DNA of 64,000 bases from Lithobates sylvaticus (taxonomy: Eukaryota > Chordata > Amphibia > Anura > Ranidae). Numbering within the stretch: the stretch's first letter is position 1; each line of letters begins with the position of its first letter. The notes below the pieces were generated by a model. That model was given only the letters and a program-made list of their open reading frames with translations. It did not search any database and was not told the DNA's origin. The DNA is taken from positions 594,315,161 to 594,379,160 of the forward strand of contig CM053026.1 of assembly GCA_028564925.1 (NCBI GenBank), given 5' to 3'. This document shows positions 34,674 through 45,030 of the stretch, piece by piece. A program made the position numbers and the translations under genes.

Positions 34674-35637
34674 TGGCTGCATTCACACCTGAGCGTAGCA
34701 TCTTTGGAGCGTTTTTCTGGCATTTTTTTTGCACGTTTTTGCTCGTTTGTATGCAGTGTTTTGGGCTTTTTTATAAGGCAATAGAGAAAACTATTATCTG
34801 TTGCATCATTTGTTGCTAGGTATTTCAGCTTTTTTAGCTTTTCCATTAGCTTTTATTTCTTCTTTTATTATTATTAATTTATTATAATGTTTTTTCGTTA
34901 GGGTAAGGGGTTTGAGTTCAGTTTAGGTTAGGAGTTGGGGATTAGGCTTATTTATTCATTTATTTAATTTTTTATTATTATTATTGTTATTATTATACGA
35001 ATATTAATACATTAATAAATAAATGTAAAATAAATACACAAATAAATAAAAATCATAAATAAAAAATAAATTCAATAATAAACTAAGTAACAATAAATAA
35101 TTAACCCTTAACTTTAACCCTTACCCTTTAAAAACACCCTAACCCAATAATAATAATATTATTAATAATAATAATAATATTATTATTAATGTATTTTTTT
35201 TTTTTGTTCGAGTGTTATTATATTATTAATACTAATAATAATGCATTTAATATTTTTTAAGGTTTATTATTATTTATTAATGTATTATTACATATTATTA
35301 ATTTATTTTACTTATGATGATTTTTTTTTAGATATTTGTGTATTTATTTTACATTTATTTATTCATATATTATTACTATTTTATTTTTAACATTTTTAAT
35401 TTGAGCAGAAAATTGCGCAAAAACACCATTCATTTTTATGGGAATACCAATGCACCAAAATCGCCCCGATTCGAGTGACAAAAGAAGCTTCAGAACTTGT
35501 TTGAGCTTCAGGCGTTTTTGGGAGAGTGGAGATATGAACCATCTCTATAGAGAATAATAGATTTTTTTTTTCCCCCCTCCAGTGTTTTGGAGCTTCAGGC
35601 TTCAAGCTACAAAAGGCTGAGGTGTGAATGGGGCCTA
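34674..35637. mobile_element. MITE with AT-rich, partly palindromic core
   Basis: GGCTGCATTCACACCTGAGC at the left is mirrored by GCTGAGGTGTGAATGGGGCC at the right. The core (34855-35400) is TTA/TAA-rich and forms inverted pairs, with short TTAGGG-like and CCCTAA-like motifs. The same terminus type occurs at 42780 and 44690. Non-coding. Confidence 0.75.
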
Positions 35638-35655
35638 TGTGTGCATGGACACATA

Positions 35656-35903
35656 GGGGTTGATTTACTAAAGGCAAACAGATTGTACACTCTGCAAGTG
35701 CAGTTGCTCCAGAGCTTAGTAAATGAGGTGGAGGTTCTCTTTGCAAAAAATACCCAATCATGTGCAAGGAAAATGAAAAAAAAAAAAAACATAATTTTTG
35801 CTTGCACGTGATTGGATGATGTAAGTCAGCAGAGCTTCTGGTCATTTACTAAGCTCTGGCGTGACTGCTGCACAGTCTAATTGCCTTTAGTAAATCAACC
35901 CCA
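35656..35903. mobile_element. MITE with GGGGTTGATTTACTAAAGGC ends
   Basis: The left end is mirrored by GCCTTTAGTAAATCAACCCC at the right. The body (GTGATTGGATGATG, AGCAGAGCTTC) matches the relative at 4866-5114. Confidence 0.88.
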
Positions 35904-36660
35904 CAGGCTAACATGCAGGGGCATTTAGGGGCAGAAAAAAAATCACTAAAAGCCCCTTGTAGCAGCTGAAAAAAACATTCAATGTGAATGAGCCCGAAAT
36001 GAGATCACAGTGAAATTCTCTAAAGGCAGCAAACATTGAAAGAAATTAGATGTTTCCCAGGGAAACTGAAATTATTGTTTCTCCAAAGACACAGTTAAAA
36101 TATTATCACCAATTTAGGAAACAACCACCTTTCCTGAAAAAAAGAAAAGCAACACGCCTGGGCAGGCTAATCACTGGTTTTATCTGCTAGGATTTCAGTC
36201 TGAACACATTGCACAACTTGTGCTTCTATTCAGCAAAACTCTCTCAGGAGTCTCTTAAGATCTGACAGTATTCCAACTGCACTATTGTTTATTGATCTTT
36301 AAGTCATAAAGTACTTCAAGTGACAGCAGATAAGCATCCAGAGAACATTTCTAAGTCCTAAACTCCCCTATTTGCTAGAACATCATATTTCACACTCCGC
36401 AGTTATTCCTATCTAGATACCCTGCACTAATCCTAGTCTATTCTAAGTGATTTTATCACATTAAGCCTTTGACACTCAGTGGAATTGGATCATCCATGGC
36501 CAGAAATACTAAATGACTGCTATTTTCTTTATGCTCACAGTGACTTATCAGATTAGCCCACGTTCCAAATACCCACAAGAGGGTAGATAAAACATAGGAA
36601 AACATTCAATTGATAAAATAACTGTTGCTTCAAAAGTTAAACAGAAATACAAGTACAATA
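35904..36660. other. No gene recognised
   Basis: No exon, repeat terminus or RNA gene was identified. This may be unique intron 1 sequence of GATB. Confidence 0.4.
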
Positions 36661-36810
36661 AAAACACCTAAGGGCTCGTTCACACACGCAGCAATACCCT
36701 GTGTTCGAGCCGCGTTAGAGCAGTGTTTGTTAAGCCTATTAAACCGCCCTTCAATGACTGCCATGAACATTACAATGGGCACCAACTGCAGTTGTAAGAA
36801 AAGTCCAGCA

Positions 36811-39800
36811 ATCAGATGGGTCCCCCACTTACTGCCCCCTCACCATGTCCAAAGTCTTTGGAGATTTTTATCACCAACTGTACAACTGTCTGCAAACTGA
36901 CCCCAATTACAACTTTACACAAGAGAGATTTAATTCCTTCTTCGAATCTCTACATATACCTAAACTCTCCCCCGAACACCTTATATCCCTTAATTCAGCT
37001 GTCACCCCTGAAGAACTAGCCGACGTAGTGAAACACCTCCCCACCCAAAAATCTCCTGGTCCTGATGGCCTGCCATACTCCTACTACAAAGCCTTCTTAC
37101 CAATTTTAAGCCCACACTTAATATCACTATATGCCTCTTTATTTAAAGGGACCATTCCACATCCCCAATTCCTCCACGCACACATCTCTGTCATTCCTAA
37201 ACCTGGCAAAGACCCCTCCATCCCCGACAATTACAGACCAATAGCCTTGCTTAATTCGGACTACAAAATATTCACCAAAATTTTAGCTAACCGACTATCC
37301 CTCTTAATTCCCAAACTCATACATAAGGACCAAGTCGGATTTGTGATCGCTAGACACGCCGGCGATAACACGAGGCGTACCATTGACCTCATAGACTTAC
37401 TAAACAGGACTTCTCGTCCAGCCCTCTTATTGAGTCTCGACGCACAGAAGGCCTTCGACCGACTCAGCTGGCCCTTTATGTTTGCCACGCTCTCCAAATT
37501 CGGATTTAAAGGCCCCTTCATATCAGCATTACAGGCCTTGTATTCCCGCCCATCCTCTCAAGTTCAATTGTCCTCTTATTTATCTCCCTCCTTCTCTTTA
37601 AGTAACGGCACTAGACAGGGATGTCCGTTATCCCCCCTCTTATTCATCCTTTGCTTAGAACCTCTAGCCACAGCCATACGTAACCACCCTGACATACGTG
37701 GGGTTTCCCTACGCCAGAGAGAATACAAATTATCTCTTTTCGCAGATGATGTTTTGTTAACTCTAACTAGACCCCACATATCACTCCCGAACCTTATAGT
37801 ATTATTGAAAGAATTTAGTTTTATCTCAGGTTATAAAATTAATACTAGTAAGACAGAAGCCCTCCCAATATTAATCCCACCATCAGAACTCGCCGCCCTT
37901 AAACAAAATTATCCTTATCATTGGTGTCCAGACGCTCTCAAATACTTAGGGATAAACCTAACCTCCACTTACTCTACACTCTACAAAGCTAACTACCCCC
38001 CACTCTTCCGTGACATTGACCGACTCTTGAGACAATGGGACGCCTATCCCATCTCTCTCCTGGGTCGTATCAATGTCCTGAAGATGTCTATCCTCCCAAG
38101 ACTTTTATACTTATTTGAAACCCTACCGATTCCCATCCCTATGTCCCAACTTAAAGCCACCCAAAGAGCATTCCTTAATTTTATCTGGCATAACAAAGCA
38201 CATCGGATAGCTAACGCAGTAATGTTATCCCCTAGCGATAGGGGAGGTTTGGGAGCACCTGACCTCATCAAATATTATCTTGCCACTCATCTCAAATCGG
38301 TCATTGCTTGGTCCTCTAAACAATCCTCTAGTATCTGGTCTGAAATTGAGATGAACATCACTAGTCCGGTACATCCCAGCTCCATGATCTGGGCAAAACT
38401 ACAATCCTCTTTAAGCCAATTAAGAAGTCTATGCTTACACCCGATGCTTTTCACCCTTTCAATCTGGAGGCAGTGCTCCAGCCGATACTCATTAATTTCC
38501 CCTTGCCCACCTTTATTAAATGTGCTGTTCAACCCAGACATCCCAGACAGCCTATCCCAGGTCCGAATGTTTCCTTGGTCCCAAGCCGGAATTTTTCAAC
38601 TCCGAAACTTGGTGCACTCACGCACTCATACTCTTTTGCCCTTTGTCGAACTTCAAGAGAAACACCAGATCCCAAAACAATCATACTACTCTTATCTCCA
38701 ATTTCAACATTACTTTGCTTCTAAATCCCCGACACTGACTCTAGACAAGCCTAACCCATTTGAACTTCTTTGTGCACAGGGTCCATATCAGACTCACTTA
38801 ATTTCGGATATTTATAAATTACTACACAGCGCCACCCCACTCACGGACACATCCCACTCCTACATGCTGAAATGGTCTCAGATCTGTGACCGGCCCATCT
38901 CTACACATCAGTGGCAGAGGATCTGGGAAGCTGTCTCCAAATCATCCAGATGTGTGGAACACAGAGAAACAGCCTATAAAATAATGCTCTTTTGGTACAG
39001 AACCCCGGAACTCATCCACAGATATGACCCTAAGTTCCCTCGGATATGCTGGAGGTGTCGGGGAGACATTGGTTCCCAATACCACATCTTCTGGGATTGC
39101 TCCCTGATTCAACCATATTGGTTTTCTATCCAGACTCTATTGCAAGACTTGTTCGGAGTGGTCCTCCCCCTAGACCCAGTACATTTTCTTCTAGGCCTGC
39201 CATTTCCCGGCATCTCCAAACATTCCCAGAAACTAGCCTCCTTCATACTCCTTGCAGCAAAAAGGGCTATACCCTCCAAATGGTTATCCACCACGCCACC
39301 AGATCTCCCGCAGACCCTGAAAATACTGGAACAAATCCATAGAATGGAACGCCTCACCGCAGTAGTTAATGACATGCTCCCTCAATTCTCAAAAATCTGG
39401 GACTTATGGGACCACTCAGACTGCAATCCAAATGCCATCCCCTTAATCCCCTAAACATGCAATCTTTCCCTACCTTATATACGCCTTTTAAGCTGCTAGC
39501 TTGGAATCTTTGACCAACCTACCCAAGGTCTTCATGGTATCCCCCAAAACCCCTCTCCCCTTGTCCATGCACTTTAATGATAATACGACAGAGTGCCCCC
39601 TCCCTCAGTTATGGGCACCCTGTAAAATTTGCCTCTACTACACCCAGTGAATTATTATTCTTTTTTCTCCCCTTACTTCCCCTTCCTCTTTCCTAACCCC
39701 CTTCTTATTATTCGACCCAACTCTTTTGCACTTTAAAATTTGAAGAAGTCTACTGGTAACACTGCAAGCATACCTAGATTGCTTCGAAGTTTGTAACATG

Positions 39801-39939
39801 CAAGATTTAATGTAATGTACGTTATTTTACAACCACTTCTACTCGCATCCATGTTGTTATTACCCCTCTGTTCTCACTGTTATACATGTATTTTTTTGAT
39901 CTTTACCCTAAATAAAAAATACAATTTAAAAAAAAAAAA
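36811..39939 (+). mobile_element. Young 5'-truncated LINE with target duplication
   Basis: The insertion is flanked by the 15-base repeat AAGAAAAGTCCAGCA (36796-36810 and 39940-39954, the latter merging with the poly-A tail). It starts inside ORF2, has a 3' region with an AATAAA signal at 39911 and ends in an A run. This is the classic signature of target-primed reverse transcription with 5' truncation. The reading frame is open throughout, so insertion is recent. Confidence 0.96.
36845..39454 (+). CDS. LINE ORF2 fragment, open for 869 codons
   Basis: Reverse transcriptase part of an L1/Tx1-like ORF2. The open frame continues upstream to the insertion border at 36812, so the ATG at 36845 is only the first in-frame Met, not the true start; the endonuclease is missing. 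Motifs in order: QKSPGPDGLPYSYYK (residue ~67), NYRPIALLNSDYK, KILANRL, HKDQVGF, LLLSLDAQKAFDRLSW, RQGCPLSPLLFILCLEP, the catalytic box FADD at residues 299-302, YLGINLT, and GRINVLKMSILPRLLYLF. A zinc motif with Cys 735, 738, 752 and His 747 (C-X2-C-X8-H-X4-C) is present. The LINE copies at 9975-11775 and 26210-30591 share this arrangement but are decayed. It has no promoter of its own here and lies in a GATB intron, antisense to that gene, so expression is doubtful. Confidence 0.95.
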   Translation: MSKVFGDFYHQLYNCLQTDPNYNFTQERFNSFFESLHIPKLSPEHLISLNSAVTPEELADVVKHLPTQKSPGPDGLPYSYYKAFLPILSPHLISLYASLFKGTIPHPQFLHAHISVIPKPGKDPSIPDNYRPIALLNSDYKIFTKILANRLSLLIPKLIHKDQVGFVIARHAGDNTRRTIDLIDLLNRTSRPALLLSLDAQKAFDRLSWPFMFATLSKFGFKGPFISALQALYSRPSSQVQLSSYLSPSFSLSNGTRQGCPLSPLLFILCLEPLATAIRNHPDIRGVSLRQREYKLSLFADDVLLTLTRPHISLPNLIVLLKEFSFISGYKINTSKTEALPILIPPSELAALKQNYPYHWCPDALKYLGINLTSTYSTLYKANYPPLFRDIDRLLRQWDAYPISLLGRINVLKMSILPRLLYLFETLPIPIPMSQLKATQRAFLNFIWHNKAHRIANAVMLSPSDRGGLGAPDLIKYYLATHLKSVIAWSSKQSSSIWSEIEMNITSPVHPSSMIWAKLQSSLSQLRSLCLHPMLFTLSIWRQCSSRYSLISPCPPLLNVLFNPDIPDSLSQVRMFPWSQAGIFQLRNLVHSRTHTLLPFVELQEKHQIPKQSYYSYLQFQHYFASKSPTLTLDKPNPFELLCAQGPYQTHLISDIYKLLHSATPLTDTSHSYMLKWSQICDRPISTHQWQRIWEAVSKSSRCVEHRETAYKIMLFWYRTPELIHRYDPKFPRICWRCRGDIGSQYHIFWDCSLIQPYWFSIQTLLQDLFGVVLPLDPVHFLLGLPFPGISKHSQKLASFILLAAKRAIPSKWLSTTPPDLPQTLKILEQIHRMERLTAVVNDMLPQFSKIWDLWDHSDCNPNAIPLIP

Positions 39940-40392
39940 AAGAAAAGTCCAGCATGTGCTACGACGAGAAGACTACTGCACGTGTATACCCATAATTCCA
40001 AGCAAAGGTTCACTGCAAGATATGTATTAGCACGCATGTGTAAACAGACTAGCATGCACAATAAGCAGCGTGTGCGTGGATGCGCATACATGCTCAGCAC
40101 TGGTATTGACACAATTTAAAGGATAACTTTACCTAAAATAATAATAAATGCTAATTTTTTTTGCGGGTAAAAAAATATGCATTTATTACTTTTTTGTTAG
40201 GTGCCTGTAAAGCATTGCAGGCAGGCAGTTACACTCTGAGAAAGCTCATTGAGAACTACAACACGACAAAGGCTGTTGGTACTTGTAGTTTTCACATTCA
40301 CAGAACACTGTGAATTATTGATGCTGCCGGGTAGGTGGAGCCCCACTTGCTGTTAAAATAGGGGTTCATGTTACAAAAGGTGAACTTATCCT

Positions 40393-40654
40393 TTAACCCC
40401 TTGGCGCCAGCCACACGAAAATTTGCAGCCTCTTGGCGGGTGTGCCTTGGCGCCAAGCGGCTGGATATTTGCATTATTTAGTGTAAATACAAATGTGCAC
40501 AGAGTGCGTGCCCTGCGCTCTCCCGGCACAGTTACCAGCAGCTAATGGAAAGCTCCCAATCACTTCATGCAATCAGGAGCTTTCCGATCATGTGATCGCC
40601 TTGACAGGAAATCAGGGCGATCACATGATTATAAACCCAGCGCCGATGGGTTAA
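40393..40654. mobile_element. Short TTAA element
   Basis: TTAACCCCTTGGCGCC at 40393 and CGCCGATGGG followed by TTAA at 40651-40654. An internal inverted pair (GATCATGTGATCGCC and GGCGATCACATGAT) forms a stem near 40583-40630. Confidence 0.65.
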
Positions 40655-41734
40655 GCTAGACTGTGACATGAATAGATTCCCGAGTGGTCGTCAGATAGTC
40701 CCCGATTTACCTGTGACCCAACCTGCTACAATTGCCCCCTGAGTACAACCCAGATTGCTTCTGACCTGTCTTTGGATTCCTGGCTACCTGTTGTGACCTC
40801 AGCCTGTGTTTAAATCCTGATTCATAACCTCCCTGCCTGGCCGTGAACTGATCTTTGTTTGTATCCTGACTCTACCTCTGCCTTCTGTACCCATAGCATG
40901 CTGTCCGACTGTTGATGACCTTTAGCTTGTGTCTTGGCTTCACTCCTGTCTTCTTAAAGTGGTAGTAAACCCACTTTTTCAACTTGTACCTACAGGTAAG
41001 CCTATTAGCTTACCTGTAGGTACAGTGAATATCTCCTACACAAGATATTCACACTGCATGCAGCCATTGATGTCACCGGCACATGCGTTTCAAAGGTCCA
41101 GCATATCGTGCCAGACCTTCAGAGCCCGTGTTGTAGCCGAGGGCGCATTTGTGCGGGGGTGACATTGTCACAACCCCGGCCACTCATGTAGAGACTTGGG
41201 TCAAACCACAAGCCAAATGTTGCTATCTTTTTCTCAGCTTGCATGAAATTTGTCCTTGAATAATAAAAAAAAATCTATAAAAGTTACTAATAATTTATAA
41301 TTGCTTAAAATACATGTTTTAATAATATTTACATATATATATTGTAAATATGGGAAATATTGAAGTTTATATGGAAGTAAATACATACAAAATGAGTTTA
41401 TATAAAGGGAAGAATTGCTAATTTCTTAACCACTAACGCCCCATCATGCGGACATACAACTACTGCTAAGGGTTCAGCTAAGCTTGAGCTTTCTAATCTC
41501 TCAGTAGAATGATGTTAAAGTGACCCTGTCCTGAGAAAAGTTTGGGGGCTGTCATTGTAAGCTTCCTAAAAGCAAATCTTGTTGCCTGGGTGTGTCTAGT
41601 TTGAGTTTGAAAACAAAAACATGCATAATGTAGTTGAGTGTCAGAGAAGTATCACAATTCCCTATCTCTTTACTTAGCATATCGCTCATGCTCCCTTGTG
41701 ATATTGTAGGGCAGTGTTTGGGAGCCGCTTATGT
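40655..41734. other. No gene; fragments of repeats
   Basis: 40690-40950 is a C/T-rich dispersed repeat with CCTGACT/CTGACCTGT-like units. At 40954 TTAAAGTGGTAGTAAACCC opens another TTAAAG-type MITE whose right end I did not find. The rest (41180-41734) shows nothing identifiable. Confidence 0.45.
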
Positions 41735-41986
41735 AGTTGTGTGGTTATGTAGTTGTAGCGGCACTTTGCGGCGGTATTGCCGTGGTGTCCCATTGAAATC
41801 AATGGGTAGGAGCGGTATAGGAGCGGTGAATACACCACTCCAAAGATGCTGCTAGCAGGACTTTTTTGACCGTCCTGCCGGCTTTCACACTGGAGTGAAT
41901 GGGGCCGGATTTTTTCAGGCGATGTACAGGCGCTATTTTTAGCGCTGTACCGCCTGAAAAACACCCCGGTGTGAAAGGGGCCTTAT
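41735..41986. mobile_element. GC-rich TTTCACA-type MITE, partial
   Basis: Right end CACCCCGGTGTGAAAGGGGC, with the internal blocks CCCATTGAAATCAATGGG and GGAGCGGTATAGGAGCGG shared with 4272-4674. The left terminus is missing. Confidence 0.75.
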
Positions 41987-42494
41987 AGAGTCCACAAGCT
42001 CTGGTGCCAATCTCTGAAAATTGATCACACCTGAAGTACTGACGGCCTATCTCAATTCTTGAGACCCTAACAAGCCAGGAAAGTACAAATGACCCCTTTT
42101 TGGAAAGTAGACATTCTAAGGTATTTAGTAGATAGATTAGCAGAGAGCTGATGTATTCACAGCACTATGTGGAGGGGGGGGGGGGGGTGCCTTTCCTCCA
42201 ATCAGCCATCACACAGTGTATGCCAAGAATCCACACCCAGTGCTGAATAAGAAATCTCTTAACACAATGTGCACTTTCTAAAGAATATATAAAGCTGAAG
42301 ACAACAGATATACATGTAAAACTTATGTAGGGAGATTTGTTTCATCTGAGGCTGTTCACTTCACTGGGTATATGTGAGGGTCTACATCTTTAACTAACTT
42401 CCTGTCTTAGGGTGACAGCGACAGTGAGCAGCGGTGTCCTCCTAGGACTGGGTGTGTGTTAGGACTGCACCTTCTCCATAACAGGGGGAGGGGT
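41987..42494. other. No gene; short G run
   Basis: A run of about 13 G lies at 42174-42187. Nothing else was recognised. Confidence 0.4.
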
Positions 42495-42780
42495 TTAATG
42501 CCCCATGCACACAAGCCGATTTTCCTTGCATACACACGGTCACACAAAAGTTCTATGAACTTTCGATTGTCAAGAACGCGGTGACGTACAACACTACGAC
42601 GAGCCGAGAAAATTTCAATGGAATTTTACGCGTCGGAATTTGTACAGACGATCTGAACTTTTCCCAACTTAAAAATAGAGAACCTGCTCTCAATCTTTTG
42701 CTGGCTGGAATTCCGCCAGCAAAAGACAGATGGAGCATACATACGGTCACATTTTCCGACAAAAAGCTCTCATCGGAGGC
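42495..42780. mobile_element. MITE with CATACACACGGTCACA-like ends
   Basis: GCATACACACGGTCACACAA near 42530 has a rough mirror in ATACGGTCACATTTTCCG near 42745. The inner pair CTTTTGCTGGCTGGAATT and ATTCCGCCAGCAAAAG forms a stem. Non-coding. Confidence 0.6.
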
Positions 42781-43354
42781 TTCATTCACATCTGAGCGTA
42801 GCAAGCAAATGTGTTCCCTCTTGCATTTTTTTTTTTTATTTCCTGGGTTAATGCGTATCGCGCCTAGGGCAGCCTAGTCACTTGAATGGGCTGCCCTACG
42901 TGCAACAAAAGCCCCAAAAGAGCTCCAGAACCTTTTTTGTCATTAATATAATGAATGCCTTTGGTTCGTTAGTAGGGATAACCACTCCACTCCTCTCAGG
43001 TCTATGCTGTTTCCAATATACAGATTTACCAATGTCCAACCTCATAAAAAATGAACAACGATCATTGCGCAGTATGTCTGTGCTTTTATTTATAAAAAGG
43101 TAAAAACAAATGGGTTCACTCACATTTTTAAGTGCCTATCAGTTGGCACCAAACTTATCCAGCCGCTCGAATGGGTACAGATGGCTGAGGGTATTGCCTG
43201 TCTCTCCCATGTCAGCGTCCGTCCCAAGCCTCCTTTTGTTTAACCGGAAGTGACGTAGTCCGTGTTTTAGCAGCCTCTATGCATTTCGCAAACACTCTTG
43301 CGTCCTCAGGTGCCATTAGCAATGAATCACTTGCTGACGGCCCTGTAGAAGTAA

Positions 43355-43404
<50 letters not shown>

Positions 43405-43544
43405 GTGAACCAGCACTTCTGCCTGCAGGGTGTACACGCGCTTTTTCTGCTGTGAATATTTACAGCACAAACCCATCTGCAGGTGCCAGGCACTCGTTGT
43501 CCACCGCCACCTACCAATCGTCGGGCAGAGACTCAGAAAATAGG
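42781..43544. other. Repeat fragments; (AT)n microsatellite at 43358-43400
   Basis: CTTCATTCACATCTGAGCG at 42780 is a MITE terminus of the 34674 type. Between 43230 and 43520 a dispersed repeat contains CATTTCGCAAACACTCTTGC and surrounds an AT microsatellite of about 21 repeats. No coding exon was seen. Confidence 0.5.
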
Positions 43545-44098
43545 GGATAGATTTATGGCATTTTTATTATTATTATTTTTACTAGTAATGGCGGCGATCT
43601 GTGATTTTTATCGGGACTGGGACATTATGGCGGACACATTGGACACTTTTGACACTATTTTGGGACCATTGTCATTTATACAGCAATCAGAGCTACAAAT
43701 AGCCACTGATTACTGTATAAATGACACTGGCAGGGAAGGGGTTAAACACTAGGGGGGCGAGCAAGGTGTTAAATGTGTCCTAGGGAGGTGTTCTAACTGT
43801 AGGGGGGATGGGCTCACTACAACATGACAGAGATCATCGCTCCCGATAACAGGGAGCAGTGGATCTCTGTCATGTTGCTAGGCAGGACAGGAAAATGCCT
43901 TGTTTACATAGGCATCTCCCCGTACTGCCTCTCCTCACCGCAATTACGGGCCGCCGGCGAACATCGAGATCCCGGGACCCGCGGGCACGCTCCCGCCCGA
44001 TAGGTGGCAAATTCAAAGGGACGTACAGGTACGCCCATTTGCCTGCCTGTGCCATTCTGCCAACGTACATCTGTGTGTGGCGGTTGGCAAGCGGTTAA
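43545..44098. mobile_element. TTAA MITE, right part
   Basis: Enters the family at the TAGTAATGGCGGCGATC landmark and ends GGCAAGCGG followed by TTAA (44095-44098). The left half is absent. Confidence 0.75.
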
Positions 44099-44588
44099 TA
44101 ACTTTTAATAAAAATGTATTGTTTAATAAAAAAAAAAAAAGATGCCAGTAATTTGGGAAGTGGTGTCATGACATCACTTCCGGGTTACTAGATCACTAGA
44201 CCCGAGCGAAGAATCGGCTTTGCTCAGGTCTTCGGGCAGCTGGCGGATGTGCCGGCTGGTTGCTCGGGCCTCCCGGTGGGACGGGAGAGCCCGGGCAAGA
44301 GGCGGAAGAAGGGGGGGATGTCCACCCACATTGGTTGTTATTACAATAAAGCTAACCGTTCGCTCTAAAGAACGTTACCGGGGTAATGCCTGCAGCTGCA
44401 GGCATCTCCCCGGGAACACCCCTTGAAGCAATAGCGGTATTATCGGGTACGTTCGTGCCTGATACTTAAAAAAAAAGTGAATAACGCTCCACCGATAATT
44501 GGTCGATCCCTACTGCACAATTGTCAGTTAAATACAGCGCTGTATCGCAGAAAGTGGCCTGCTCATCTTCCGGAGGTCAAGTGGTTAA
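44099..44588. mobile_element. Second TTAA MITE next to GATB exon 1
   Basis: The right end GGAGGTCAAGTGG is followed by TTAA at 44585-44588, preceded by the AATTGTCAGTTAAATACAGC block of the family. The left part carries GC-rich sequence (a CTGCAGCTGCAGGC stem near 44390). The left boundary is unclear, probably at 44095. Confidence 0.6.
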
Positions 44589-44690
44589 TGGCACTGCAAG
44601 CGTGGCCTGCGATTGCAGAGCGTTTCTGAAATGCAGATTTTTGTGCATTTTGTCGCTCGTTTAGGAAACACACAGGCGTGAATGCAACCT
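44589..44690. mobile_element. MITE end abutting the GATB first exon
   Basis: GCTCGTTTAGG... to AGGCGTGAATGCAACCTTAT is the terminus type seen at 34674 and 42780. It stops at about 44690, exactly where the proposed GATB exon 1 ends. Only this one end is present. Confidence 0.6.
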
Positions 44691-44867
44691 TATAGTCCAT
44701 GGAGAGAACGGTCCAGAGGCAGAAAGGACAGGGAGTTGTCCTGTGTCCCGGGCATGTCTGCAGGCGGTGCTGGCTGTCCTCCATCCTCTCCACACACCAC
44801 AGCGAACACCCTGCACTACGAGCAGCGCACAGCCGCCACTACTCCCCTGCACCATGGGCGCAGCCAT
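44689..44867 (-). CDS. GATB: Probable first coding exon of GATB
   Basis: The start at 44867 opens a frame beginning MAAPMVQGSSGGCALLVVQG. It then has many Arg, Ala and Ser and few acidic residues, as expected of a mitochondrial targeting peptide. The human protein also starts MAAPM (from memory). It lies upstream of the recognised GATB exon, on the same strand, under a housekeeping-type promoter. No strong GTAAGT donor is present. The best phase-matched candidate is AAG|GTTGCA at 44688, which leaves two bases of a codon and so joins in frame to the exon at 33876 (giving [16 protein letters not shown]). This donor lies in a MITE terminus. Another small exon in the 10.8-kb intron is possible. 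Confidence 0.55.
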
Positions 44868-45030
44868 GTCTACACAGTGACCGAGCAGCGCACAGCCTTG
44901 TGGGAAGTGAAGTCTACTGCCGATTGGCTGTCTAGGGGGAACACCGGCCGAGAGACTTCATCACCCACAATGCACTGCTGCCGAAAGCTTTGAAGTCTCC
45001 AGCAATCGGCGGAGGAATTGTCACGTGCAC
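44868..45030 (-). promoter_or_regulatory. GATB: Probable GATB promoter
   Basis: For a minus-strand gene, the region shows a CCAAT box (ATTGG on the plus strand at 44923-44927), a CACGTG E-box (45022-45027) and two ZNF143/THAP11-like sites. One of the latter, 44955-44974, matches the consensus at about 15 of 20 positions, including CCCA and AATGCA. The other is TGTGGGAAGTGAAGT at 44899-44913. No TATA box was seen. This set is common in promoters of nuclear genes for mitochondrial proteins. The transcription start is not determined. Confidence 0.6.

Larger units (their letters stand above)
36661..40130. mobile_element. MITE with CGTTCACAC ends, split by a LINE
   Basis: The sequence GGGCTCGTTCACACACGCAG at 36672 is a typical hAT-like MITE end. 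The continuation after the LINE (39955-40130) carries GCGTGTGCGTGGATGCGC and similar motifs. The right boundary is uncertain. Confidence 0.45.

Noticed and set aside
34900-35150. Interstitial telomere array
   Set aside because: Only isolated TTAGGG-like motifs are present, within a MITE core; there is no tandem telomeric repeat.
44682-44993. 103-codon plus-strand frame over the GATB first exon
   Set aside because: It runs antisense through a GC-rich promoter and exon, where open frames occur by chance. No domain was recognised.
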